The notes beneath the pieces were generated by a model that ran no database searches, had not been told where the DNA came from, and saw nothing but the letters and a program-made list of their open reading frames with translations. From positions 1 to 44,738 of the IMG/VR virus record IMGVR_UViG_3300009085_000009: 44,738 nucleotides of DNA; one strand, written 5' to 3'. This document shows positions 21,301-29,859 of the stretch, piece by piece. Numbering within the stretch: position 1 is the stretch's first letter; every line of letters starts with the position of its first letter. The DNA is from a virus. The translations under genes were made by a program, and so were the position numbers.

Positions 21301-23035
21301 TTATATCAAATACAAATTGACCAATACTAGATAATATATTCCAATCTTCTACGGAAATAATATCAAGTTCCCTAACATTATTAAAATTATAATTTGGCGG
21401 ATCAGACAAAGTGTCAGTTCCACCAATTCTTTTACCTATAATAGCGCTATGCGTGCAAAAAGACTCGCTGGATGTATCTGATAAAAATTCATCAGAAACA
21501 TATGTCTCTAAATAACTTATATTTGAAGAACTAGTTCCACCTTTAACAAAAAGACCATCTTCAGATGTAAATAAATCACATTTTAAAATACTGCTACCAA
21601 CATTATCTTTTGTAAATGTTTTGCAATATATTTGCCGAAGAACAATAGAGCTATAACCATTTATTGATATATCAACCACTGCCGAATAAATAATTGCATT
21701 AGGACCATATATAGAAACATTTTCTGGTACATTTAATGATGCAAAAGTATTATATATTTCACTATCTAGTATCACGACAGTTGCATCTGCCCCTAATAAC
21801 GCAGCTTTAGCACAACCCTCTACAGGATCAGCCACAGCATATGTTGGACTTAAACCATCATTTGAATTATTTCCATTTTTTCTAACATATATAACTTTAT
21901 TTATATCATAATAAAGAGGAGAAATTATATCTACATTATTTATTTTATATGTTTGACCAGAAGGAACGTTAAAACTTCTTACATTAATTGGGGATAGATT
22001 GGTTAAATCGTCTCCCAATAAAGCATTATCTCCATATATGGTATAGTTAGTTCCATTCCAAAAAGCTTCTTGACCAGCCAAAAATGATTGACCAGTATTA
22101 GTCTTTGATGGATCATTATCTGTTACATTTTGACCAAAACTTAAAATCAATCCAGAATACACTTCATCCAAAGTTGGAAAATCAGAAGCAACATTAACCA
22201 CCCACGCTCTTTCTGGTAACTTCACATCTCTTCCATCTGATCTAAAGACAAAAGCCTTAAGAACACTATTATAATAATAAGATCCATCTTCAGTTGTAGG
22301 AGCAGATGATTGGGGACTTGTAATAACAGCCGTTGGATCTAACAGTCCATCTACTGTTAATTTACCGGTAAAGTACGCATTTGTTGCAGTGATATCACCA
22401 GTTCCCATATCTAGATCATCGCCTGCATTATGCGGTTTTATAGTCGTTCCTATTCTATCGAATAAATCAACAGAAGATGCAACACCCTCTATAACCTCAT
22501 GTTTTTGAATGACGCACTCTACTATACTATATTTTAAATCATCAGAATCATATGTTTCTAGAATACTTGTTATTCTAAATTGACCTCCATCAGTGTTTAT
22601 TGTGCTATAATCTAATTGTATTTCAGATATACTAGTATTTTGATTACCTAGTCCGCTATTTATATTAATAAATTTATATATATCAGATGGCAACAATACA
22701 TCATTAACCATAGCTTTACATAATAAAAAAGGATCTTGCGAAACTCTAATTACTCTATATGTATTTGCTTTTCTATATGAATAATTTTCTTCTTCATGCA
22801 ATGGTTTTATAGAAACAACAATACCTCTTATAAGATCAGATGGGGTGCATCGAGCGCAATAACATATTCCTGACTCGTCTCCAAATTCATCAGAATTATT
22901 TAAAGTTTTAACAATATCGTTTATATAGATAGGAGCAGAATCACTCGAAGGAACAACCATTTCTATAGTTGTTGCGCTAATTGAAGCGTTTATATTTGAT
23001 CTAATTGGTTTTATTCCAAATGGTTTGAAAGTCAT
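18356..23035 (-). CDS. Giant fibre/spike protein with decoration-like N-terminus and repeated beta-helix modules
   Basis: This 1559-residue protein is the largest in the genome. Residues about 30-180 resemble the head decoration protein at 35125: SAPIYINDIVK corresponds to TALYIGDFVK, GIVVSIKPL to GVVVGFLPN, and GQFRITSILE to GQLRILSISE. Beta-helix modules follow, beginning near 380 (VIYVRKNGNNSNDG), 580 (TIYVRKNGDDLLDG), 850 (ITYFRTGGDDLKEG) and 1060 (IIYVGDHGYDTNDG). Modules 1 and 2 are clear duplicates. The C-terminal part is beta-rich. It is a receptor-binding fibre or a capsid fibre. Confidence 0.75.
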   Translation of the reverse strand: MTFKPFGIKPIRSNINASISATTIEMVVPSSDSAPIYINDIVKTLNNSDEFGDESGICYCARCTPSDLIRGIVVSIKPLHEEENYSYRKANTYRVIRVSQDPFLLCKAMVNDVLLPSDIYKFININSGLGNQNTSISEIQLDYSTINTDGGQFRITSILETYDSDDLKYSIVECVIQKHEVIEGVASSVDLFDRIGTTIKPHNAGDDLDMGTGDITATNAYFTGKLTVDGLLDPTAVITSPQSSAPTTEDGSYYYNSVLKAFVFRSDGRDVKLPERAWVVNVASDFPTLDEVYSGLILSFGQNVTDNDPSKTNTGQSFLAGQEAFWNGTNYTIYGDNALLGDDLTNLSPINVRSFNVPSGQTYKINNVDIISPLYYDINKVIYVRKNGNNSNDGLSPTYAVADPVEGCAKAALLGADATVVILDSEIYNTFASLNVPENVSIYGPNAIIYSAVVDISINGYSSIVLRQIYCKTFTKDNVGSSILKCDLFTSEDGLFVKGGTSSSNISYLETYVSDEFLSDTSSESFCTHSAIIGKRIGGTDTLSDPPNYNFNNVRELDIISVEDWNILSSIGQFVFDINKTIYVRKNGDDLLDGKSPVKANSTIQQGLTNANALGGNSTVIILDSELYSGFTALNIPSGISIWAPNAWVNELNCDIVCKSNSIIYFKGINCKSFTKDDVGTSILKYDKEFVSKNGLFVSDGIDDININKLLIDSIQDFSSNTTVGDYATLDGYIGNRISGTDTNNGDINYSYTKIRTSTSLARWTTCDTPANGDNSSKVINSQFGQANFLSKIGYSGISQLGYFPIVNSSGNLGLQALVAGSGVSIAIDPTSGQLTVTATGSTAVDQNRITYFRTGGDDLKEGKNIEEANALPTVAIANAVTYGATVSTPYTVLCLDSATYTNVTLPLGINFVAPYTNINGSNTLVRSNYFVFNVINASTAVGIYCQYYLSTGTACRIEGQRITSKIDVDANFCTTMFIDIDEIVGTSSTYDIFEVRSGNIVNVKTKKVKGRVYANGGTIYLPDDADYTEATFLESSGGKIILNKQQKIIYVGDHGYDTNDGSNERRSVKTLVQANVLAKALGGNVVIKGLGATTYTDNLTGTNALGDGIIIDISQSYFNGNLTSATNSGIICRNGTFATLTLSSTGSFFIKTLESIDIVDSAVTSATHNCSIEAKTITQAVFANSIDGGKVAIKAQNGAGNIDISNGSLSGNYYFDIDDYASGAFTADFARIYCNIKRLSAATDFFRCEVDGKVDYLNAATSFNLCTGSLIVTNKSVSGVITNNNRPFMLAQSLLDDKHVTKLLNQYDEITDNATTSSTIDENSVSDIVERFTSSSAITFTIATTAKNLTNGFKRKIICDGTGQITFTQSTDIVILPQNNMKSAGLGSVIYIEKVKDSAGSGYFRIYGDLLEQHTHYATIEYDANYGYHRVNAISGTGSARFECKIPADFQSLVSFYLRGYPGTGTDGSGKNIDLNSEYGEPNELYNHYAEANTTATYDLTGTLDKLTNVLDLSVVASMLNQAMAKGSFGFFVDHKTIGGTIRYTDIELTYYRRKIYG

Positions 23036-23048
23036 GAATCACCTATAA

Positions 23049-23726
23049 TTATGGGTTATATGGCACAGTCGGCCACCCCGTTGTTATATCGTAAGATTGA
23101 ACGTCTGAAATTAATGTCAATGCCGAAATTGCCGCATAATGTGTAACATAAGGCTCTCTACACATTTCATATAATTCCATAATTAAATATGTTAAATCTG
23201 TTAAATTTATCTGAGTTAATATAATTGATTGATTATTGGCATCTAAAACTGAAAAATCTAAAGGAAAACCACCAGCATGGTCATAATATTGCATGGCATT
23301 ATATTTATATGCAAAAGAAACTGGATCTGACATATAAGTATTATCACCATCTCCTTTATCAAAAACTACATTTCCATACATTTTCTCATCCATTAGCGCT
23401 TTTAATTCATTAAATTTTTTAGTTTTAGCCTCAGCCAATGTTAGTGGAGTATCTAAAAATTCAGCATAAGCTAAATCATAATCATTCTTTTTTGATATAT
23501 AAGTATCACCATCTCCCCACGGATAACCTTCTGGGGCTTCAAATTGAGAATCACTAGTAAATACTCTATGATATTCACCCTGAACATATTCTCTATAAAT
23601 ATATGGAGATATTAAAGTATACAAAGGTTCTTGAGTAATCCACCAATCATACCTATATATACTTTCCGAACCAGTATTACCAATAAAAATTATATTATCT
23701 ATTTTGCTATGTCTAAAATTTGACAT
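23049..23726 (-). CDS. DUF4376-like tail fibre-associated protein, 225 residues
   Basis: The segment PLTLAEAKTKKFNELKALMD followed by a charged linker and a C-terminal domain with TQINLTDLTYLIMEL resembles DUF4376 proteins, which accompany phage fibres. It lies between two fibre genes. It may be a fibre subunit or a chaperone for fibre assembly. The N-terminal 80 residues are aromatic-rich and not recognised. Confidence 0.6.
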   Translation of the reverse strand: MSNFRHSKIDNIIFIGNTGSESIYRYDWWITQEPLYTLISPYIYREYVQGEYHRVFTSDSQFEAPEGYPWGDGDTYISKKNDYDLAYAEFLDTPLTLAEAKTKKFNELKALMDEKMYGNVVFDKGDGDNTYMSDPVSFAYKYNAMQYYDHAGGFPLDFSVLDANNQSIILTQINLTDLTYLIMELYEMCREPYVTHYAAISALTLISDVQSYDITTGWPTVPYNP

Positions 23727-23738
23727 TTATATAATCTC

Positions 23739-25241
23739 CTACAATTTAACTAAAAAATATTTAAATAATGTTGGTTGTATAGTATTGTGTTTGGCACTAT
23801 TACCACCAGCGGATATTGGAAATGCCGTACCACCATATCCGAAATGACCAGCACCAGATGATGAAAAAGTTGTTGTACCATTCCCCAAATAATTCCATCC
23901 ACCAGCACTCAAATCTACATAATCATGAGTATGCCACCCATTTTCATTAGAATTTAAAGCATGACCTTCTTCACCAACAAAATCACCAGCAGCTCTAGCC
24001 GTTAATCCAGTTCCGGTCCCAACAATTCCAATAACTCTACCGCAGAGAGGATATATTCTCATTGTTTTATTTGCATTCCAATCATTAAGGGCATTACCTG
24101 TTCTTCCACCACTTACTGGACATAAAGAATCATTATATTGAGCATACCAAAGCAAAAATAAGTTTTTAGCATCATTTGTAGCAAAATGAGCGCCTGATGT
24201 TGTAGATCCTATTGTCCACGAATCATTTGTAAAACATAACCAACCTGGTTGGTTTGGATTATCAGATATTTTATTGTCCCCAGTTGCAAATGTATGACTG
24301 GGTAATTCGCTATTTAAAACAAACCATAAAGAACTTCCTGATTTTAACGTATATGCCTCATAAGCAACATTCAATGTTAAAGAAGAATCACCATCTATAG
24401 TATCTGGTGAATTTGCATTAATAACAACGTTATGAGTTCCTAAATCAGCCCCTCCTTTTACATTAAAAGTAAAACCCTTTCCTAATGAAGCTATTGATGG
24501 TAATGTTAATGTAATTGCTCCAGCACTTGTATCACAATATATAGTTTTTCCATGATAGGATAAATCTAAAGTTTTATTAGTGGTTAAAGTAATTACTGAC
24601 CCTCTTTCTTGAGAAGCAACTATCCTCCATTGAGATCCATCGGCCAGTATTTCAATAAAATCCCCATAATCATAAAGTGTATAATTAGAAATACCATCAA
24701 TATATTGACCTGTTGGTGTTAAAAATTTTATATTATTTGATGAAAAATCTATCTTTTTTATACATATTTTAAATTTATTTGGAACATCATCGACATCAGG
24801 AAGAGTTATAAATAAAGTTGGTGGAGTGGCAACAGAAGCGGCATCAACCAACAATGTTTTTCCTCTATCACCCAAAACAACAGAATAATCATTATCTATA
24901 AAAACACCAACCGTAGTTGTTGAATTTAAATCATCTACTGTAGCTGTTAAACCATCAAAATTATAACTTGTATACGAAATTACATTATCTGCCGTATATC
25001 CTGGATCTCCATTAGCTTTTGTTACAACTATCTTATACGCTCCTTTTAACCAAATAAAAGCACTTCCAGCAGCGTCTAAAATAACAGGGTTAGGATTTTG
25101 CACTGTCGCACTATAATCAGTATAGGAGGCTTTTGGAGTAGAAGTTCCTGCTTCGTATGTATATACAAAACCACCAACATAAGGCTGACCATTGGCATCT
25201 ATAAATTGAATTTTTGGTGGAATCATTATTGAGGCTGTCAT
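23739..25241 (-). CDS. Tail fibre with P22-tailspike-type head-binding domain and tail-collar C-terminus
   Basis: Residues 1-105 (IPPKIQFIDANGQPYVGGFV, then YTDYSATVQNPNPVILDAAG) match the head-binding domain by which P22-like tailspikes attach to the tail hub. A beta-structured middle follows. The C-terminal 130 residues, with GRVIGIVGTGTGLTARAAGD, NENGWHTHDYV and a final NTIQPTLFKYFLVKL, form a phage tail-collar domain. It therefore joins a virion anchor to a receptor-binding tip. It stands directly downstream of the ejection genes. Confidence 0.85.
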   Translation of the reverse strand: MTASIMIPPKIQFIDANGQPYVGGFVYTYEAGTSTPKASYTDYSATVQNPNPVILDAAGSAFIWLKGAYKIVVTKANGDPGYTADNVISYTSYNFDGLTATVDDLNSTTTVGVFIDNDYSVVLGDRGKTLLVDAASVATPPTLFITLPDVDDVPNKFKICIKKIDFSSNNIKFLTPTGQYIDGISNYTLYDYGDFIEILADGSQWRIVASQERGSVITLTTNKTLDLSYHGKTIYCDTSAGAITLTLPSIASLGKGFTFNVKGGADLGTHNVVINANSPDTIDGDSSLTLNVAYEAYTLKSGSSLWFVLNSELPSHTFATGDNKISDNPNQPGWLCFTNDSWTIGSTTSGAHFATNDAKNLFLLWYAQYNDSLCPVSGGRTGNALNDWNANKTMRIYPLCGRVIGIVGTGTGLTARAAGDFVGEEGHALNSNENGWHTHDYVDLSAGGWNYLGNGTTTFSSSGAGHFGYGGTAFPISAGGNSAKHNTIQPTLFKYFLVKL

Positions 25242-25243
25242 AA

Positions 25244-27304
25244 CTATTTACTCTCCTCCGATGGTGATAATTGTTGAGTACCCAATCTAGATAACGGCAA
25301 TCCTAGACTTGAAGGTAATGTTTCATATGGAACATTACCAGTAACATATGCATCTATTAATTTTTTACTACCTAAAAATCTAGCTGCACCAGCCATCGGA
25401 ACCAATGCCGAAGCCATTGGTGATGTAGCATGTAGCATATGAGATGCCGGTATTCCTAATAAATATCCTATGTTTTTCATACCATGGAATACCTTCCATA
25501 TTTTTGATTTAGAACTATTTATCACCGGTCTTAATTGGTCTACCCTAGATGATAAATTATCAAATTCTTTTTTTAATTCAGGAGATAGCAAATTTTTTTC
25601 ATGTTCTGCCATAGTATTATAGCTATCTATTATTTTTTCAGCCCTGCTATCTAACTTCTCGTTTACATTATTCATCAATAATCGTGAAAATATTTTGTTT
25701 TTTGCTTCTTGAGGAAGTTGTTTTATAGCAGACTCATTTGTTGTATCAGATACTATTTTCTCTAGTTCAGTTCCAGTTAAATTAACTCGATCATCAATCA
25801 ACTTCTTTAATCCTATTTTCTCTGGATGTTTGAATGGTACAATTTTTTCATTATATTCTTTATTTAAATTTTTATATTTATTAAATATATTTTTATCACC
25901 TTCTTTAGCTAAACTATTTTCTAGATCGGTTTCCATTTGTTTAGCTAGACCAGAATATATTCTTGCTTCATTTAAATTACCTGCATCACCTAGTTCGCTT
26001 GCCAGTTCTTTATATTTGCGTATCGAATCTCTTACCGTTCCAATACTTGTTTCTTTAGGTAAAACATCGATTTTTGAAGCAATCTGTTCTCTAATTTTCT
26101 CAGGATATTTGTTTAATAACTCATCAATTTCACTTTCCTTTCCTAATAATTGTAATTTGTTTCTCATTGATTGCTCTAATATTCCACCAGCACCAATATC
26201 AATAGATTCCTTATCTTTATTTAATAATTGTTTGGCATAATACTTAGAATTACTGTTATCAAAAATCAATCTTTCAGAATTTATCTCATCAAACTTAGGT
26301 TCAAATTCCTTACTTACAATATCAACATGATTTTTTATATCATTTTGAATATTTTTCCTTGCTAATGCCGGATCTATTTCAGTTGGAATCTTTAAATCTG
26401 AATATACTTTACCGGCATCTGTCTCCAATCTCCCTAAAGCATCTAACTGTTTTTTGGCAACACCTGAAAATGGAATATATTTACCAACATTATGATAAAT
26501 ACTTTGCAACTTAGGTGCCTTTACTAAATCAGGAAATGATAAAACATCATCACCCAATGCTTTTAATGTTATATTTGCCTGTTCTGGTGTCCTAATTGTT
26601 CCACCAGTTTTTTGAGAAGCATTTTTATACATATTAACTAAACTTCTATAGGCTCCAGGAACAGCATCAATCAATCCTTTTGTTGCTACATTCAATGTGG
26701 CACCAAGTTTAGCCGCTGACATTAAATCTTCTGGGGTTGCGTTTTCTTTAGTCGCAGCCTCTTGGATAACCCCTGCCGCCGCACCCTGTGGAATTCGTGA
26801 CACAGCCCTTCCAGTTGCTCTTATTGCTAAATTAGCCAAAGGCGAACCAGTTCTTGCTAATGCTTCAGCTCCTTTAACTACTGCTCCCACTTCACCTCCA
26901 ACTGGTATTGCCAATGGAGCTAATGTAGCAGAAATATCAGCAATAGTTGGATAACGCGCTTGCGAAGTATCTCCCATTGGTATTTTTATCTGTTCTTTCC
27001 CTAGTGTTCTTGCCCCCAAATTATATAAATTTTGTATATCAGAAGCAACGCCAGATACAACAGATTGACCTATACCACTTAATCCTGGAACAGGACTACC
27101 TACAAAAGGAAGCATTCCAGATTTTAATTCACTACCTATGTCTTCAGCATATTTTTCCTGGAATGACTTTGGAGTTGATTCGGCACGAACATCCTCCTTT
27201 GCCTCTTCCGGCAAATTACTTTTATTGAACTCAGAAATTAAATCTCTCGATTCTTCCGGCTCTTTCTGTAATTCACTATATTCTGAAATTAGATCTCTAG
27301 CCAC
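25244..27304 (-). CDS. DNA ejection protein, P22 gp16-like
   Basis: The 686-residue protein has an N-terminus with repeated ARDLISEYSELQK-type segments, a glycine/alanine-rich amphipathic region near residues 130-230, and long charged helices in the C-terminal half. The size and position after two other ejection proteins match P22 gp16, which enters the host envelope with the DNA. The C-terminal hydrophobic stretches (MLHATSPMASALVPMAGAA) might contact membrane. Sequence similarity to gp16 itself is not obvious by eye. Confidence 0.65.
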   Translation of the reverse strand: MARDLISEYSELQKEPEESRDLISEFNKSNLPEEAKEDVRAESTPKSFQEKYAEDIGSELKSGMLPFVGSPVPGLSGIGQSVVSGVASDIQNLYNLGARTLGKEQIKIPMGDTSQARYPTIADISATLAPLAIPVGGEVGAVVKGAEALARTGSPLANLAIRATGRAVSRIPQGAAAGVIQEAATKENATPEDLMSAAKLGATLNVATKGLIDAVPGAYRSLVNMYKNASQKTGGTIRTPEQANITLKALGDDVLSFPDLVKAPKLQSIYHNVGKYIPFSGVAKKQLDALGRLETDAGKVYSDLKIPTEIDPALARKNIQNDIKNHVDIVSKEFEPKFDEINSERLIFDNSNSKYYAKQLLNKDKESIDIGAGGILEQSMRNKLQLLGKESEIDELLNKYPEKIREQIASKIDVLPKETSIGTVRDSIRKYKELASELGDAGNLNEARIYSGLAKQMETDLENSLAKEGDKNIFNKYKNLNKEYNEKIVPFKHPEKIGLKKLIDDRVNLTGTELEKIVSDTTNESAIKQLPQEAKNKIFSRLLMNNVNEKLDSRAEKIIDSYNTMAEHEKNLLSPELKKEFDNLSSRVDQLRPVINSSKSKIWKVFHGMKNIGYLLGIPASHMLHATSPMASALVPMAGAARFLGSKKLIDAYVTGNVPYETLPSSLGLPLSRLGTQQLSPSEESK

Positions 27305-28494
27305 TATTCTAACCCAATACGTTTTTTAACTTGATCTACAGTAATATTATATTTTTTTGCTGTATCCTCTAATTCTTTTTGAGTAACATTACCTAACGTT
27401 TTATGAGAAAAACCAGACTCACCCATCCCCTCTCCTTCTCCTTCTGATTTTTCACCACCAATATAATCATTAACAACACTTTTCCATTTATTAAGATTTT
27501 CTTTTATAGGTTTATTGTTATCACTAACAACAGGATAGTTATCATTATAAGTAGACCATAATTCATCAGCCACCTGAGGATCAGTTATTCCATTTCTTTT
27601 CAATTCATTATTGAACTTAACCTTCTCTTGAGCTAATCTTGCTCCCATTTCAATAGAATTAGAAACCTCTTTTCTAGCTTCATCAGTCAAACCCAATCCA
27701 ACAGTACTTTTATTTAAAGTTTGAAGTAAATTAATATTCATTCTTGATCCATTACGAACTAAGGCTTGTTGAAACAACTGTAATTGTGCTTGATATTTTT
27801 CAGCAGCACCATATGAGGCCCCACTTTGAGCAGTGGCAATTCTTTTCGCCAAACCACCAAGAGCGCTTTTATCTGTATCGGGAACATAAAAAGCACCTTT
27901 AAAATAATGAGGGACTTTCTCTGCAGCCGAATTAAACGAAGATAATGCCTGTAATGTTTTATTGGCCCCGTTAGCCAAAGCCCTATCATCAGTTTCCATC
28001 TTGCTCCAGTCTTTAGCTCTAGCCATTTCAGCCTGTTTTTCCTCTGGAGATAACATCATAGATTGAGCACTTTTTAAATACATTTGTCTCTCCATAGGAT
28101 CTGTAGTATTTTTAGCGTCTTCTAACAATTTTCCAAGAGGACTTTTTGCCTCAGCACCAGCCATTTGAGATTCTTTTGCCGCTCTAATTGCCTGAGCCAT
28201 CAATAATTGTTTATGAGCTGGATACAAAGATGTCTCACCACGAACCTTCTCGATATCAGCTTGCAGTTTTTCAATATCATATGGCATCATCTGCTGTTTC
28301 ATCTCCATTTCAGACTGCTTTAATCCCATTTCAGATTGACGCAAACCAGTTTCCGCTTTAGACGCCTGAATCTTTTCTTCGGCAATCTTTCTTTCTAATT
28401 GTCTTTGCTGCTCTTCATTTAATCCCTGCAAAAATGCCGTAGAAGGTTGCATTGGCATTTTAAAATAAGAAGCAATAGGTTGTGAATACGCCAT
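27304..28494 (-). CDS. DNA ejection protein, P22 gp20-like
   Basis: The protein is almost entirely helical, with Gln-, Glu- and Met-rich heptads in residues 25-80 (EEQQRQLERKIAEEKIQASK) and a second helical region near 200-300. It is the middle one of three consecutive ejection-type genes. P22 gp20 has the same position and coiled nature. The assignment rests on context and composition. Confidence 0.65.
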   Translation of the reverse strand: MAYSQPIASYFKMPMQPSTAFLQGLNEEQQRQLERKIAEEKIQASKAETGLRQSEMGLKQSEMEMKQQMMPYDIEKLQADIEKVRGETSLYPAHKQLLMAQAIRAAKESQMAGAEAKSPLGKLLEDAKNTTDPMERQMYLKSAQSMMLSPEEKQAEMARAKDWSKMETDDRALANGANKTLQALSSFNSAAEKVPHYFKGAFYVPDTDKSALGGLAKRIATAQSGASYGAAEKYQAQLQLFQQALVRNGSRMNINLLQTLNKSTVGLGLTDEARKEVSNSIEMGARLAQEKVKFNNELKRNGITDPQVADELWSTYNDNYPVVSDNNKPIKENLNKWKSVVNDYIGGEKSEGEGEGMGESGFSHKTLGNVTQKELEDTAKKYNITVDQVKKRIGLE

Positions 28495-28511
28495 AATTTA
28501 TCTACCAAATT

Positions 28512-29237
28512 TTATATAAACATTGCCAAACCAGCTAAACCACCAATAGCCGAACCCCATCCTGACGCTTTCTCAGCAGAAGCTTGAGCTTGCGCTTGAG
28601 ACTTAGCCAATTGAGCAGCCATCATCTCGCTTGCCAAATCTTTAAAAGTACTACTAATTTGCTGAGAATAATTGGCGCCAAGATTAGCCATAGTTGTGCC
28701 AGTTCCATATGACCTTTGGGCTGCTTGCTCAGATGCTTGCTGTCCCATTCCAGTCAATCCTTCCAATGCCTTTTGCCAACCACCATATTCTTGAGATGCT
28801 AAATTTTGAGCATATTTAGATAAAGCTTTTTGTTCAGCTCCGCTTCCCCTGGCCCCTGTTGCAGCAGCATTTTTTTGTGTTTGCAATAGCCCCTGATTAA
28901 GAGCAAATTGATAACCAGGAGACGTTTTAAAAGCCTCTAATGCAGCCTGCCTAGCTTGGGCGCCACCAAGTCCAAGTGAACCAAGGTAGGATTGCAATGA
29001 AGTTTCACCAGCTTCTCTGTATGGAGCGCCATAACCCTGAGCTTCAGCCAAATATTTTTCAAGATCAGATCTGCCCTGTGCCTCATGTCCTCTAATTTCT
29101 TGCTGAGACTGCTCCATATATTTTTTAAATTCATCCATAGCCCTATTATAATCTTTCCCATAATCGTTTGAAGAAAATAAAGAACCAATACTGCCGCCAA
29201 TTTTTGCAAAATCTGAAATATAATCAGTAAGAGCCAT
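28512..29237 (-). CDS. DNA ejection (transfer) protein, P22 gp7-like
   Basis: I take ATG 29237 as start because GGGTGAT precedes it; the upstream start at 29270 lies inside the previous gene. The sequence includes YGAPYREAGETSLQSYLGSL, SPGYQFALNQG and GARGSGAEQKALSKYAQNLA, typical of gp7-like DNA transfer proteins of podoviruses. A long Ala/Gln-rich coil ends in a Gly-rich hydrophobic tail (GWGSAIGGLAGLAMFI). It is packed in the head and ejected with the genome. Confidence 0.8.
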   Translation of the reverse strand: MALTDYISDFAKIGGSIGSLFSSNDYGKDYNRAMDEFKKYMEQSQQEIRGHEAQGRSDLEKYLAEAQGYGAPYREAGETSLQSYLGSLGLGGAQARQAALEAFKTSPGYQFALNQGLLQTQKNAAATGARGSGAEQKALSKYAQNLASQEYGGWQKALEGLTGMGQQASEQAAQRSYGTGTTMANLGANYSQQISSTFKDLASEMMAAQLAKSQAQAQASAEKASGWGSAIGGLAGLAMFI

Positions 29238-29253
29238 AAATATCACCCATATA

Positions 29254-29859
29254 TCAACTAAATTGTACAACTAAACATTCTTGAACAACATCATTTGCAG
29301 CGCCACCAATAGCTGTAAATTTCAAAATAACATCGTCACTTAAATCCTGACTTGATAAAACATAATTTGACTTTGCTACCAACAATGAATTACTTGTTAT
29401 CATTGTTGAACTAATTTTTTGAGAAACATTAGTTTCTTTTATCTTTACTATATTTGAATTAAACTCCCAACTGCCACCGTTAATCGCAAGAGAACCAGTG
29501 TCAAAAATCAAAAGAGAACCAAAATAAACTTTTATTTGTTTATTGTTAGCATTAGAAGCAAATGTTCCAAATGCTATTATCTCTAATATATTTGTAATAG
29601 AATCATTAGGTAATTTATAATTCATTAGTTCATTTTCAGAACCAGAGCTGAAATTACTTTTTTTATCAGTAACAATATAACTAATTGGAATAGTTGACTT
29701 ATATCCACCAGTTCTTTCCCACATAAAATAATTATATTGATATAAATTACTAGCAAATGTAATTAAATCTTTTTTTACATAATCTGTCAAAGCTTCTTGA
29801 GCTGATTCTTTTCTTAATTCAAGCAATCTAGGTGGCGGAGATATCGTTACATCAACCAT
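29254..29859 (-). CDS. Virion-associated protein of unknown role, 201 residues
   Basis: Its start overlaps the stop of the gp10-like gene. After an N-terminal helix, the protein is beta-rich with many Ser, Asn and Ile residues. It lies between the tail factors and ejection genes, so it is probably a tail or plug component. No family recognised. Confidence 0.65.
   Translation of the reverse strand: MVDVTISPPPRLLELRKESAQEALTDYVKKDLITFASNLYQYNYFMWERTGGYKSTIPISYIVTDKKSNFSSGSENELMNYKLPNDSITNILEIIAFGTFASNANNKQIKVYFGSLLIFDTGSLAINGGSWEFNSNIVKIKETNVSQKISSTMITSNSLLVAKSNYVLSSQDLSDDVILKFTAIGGAANDVVQECLVVQFS

Noticed and set aside
25830-26240. Rightward hydrophobic reading frame inside the gp16-like gene
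   Set aside because: It is antisense to a long helical protein whose Lys/Glu codons read as Leu/Phe/Ser on the other strand.
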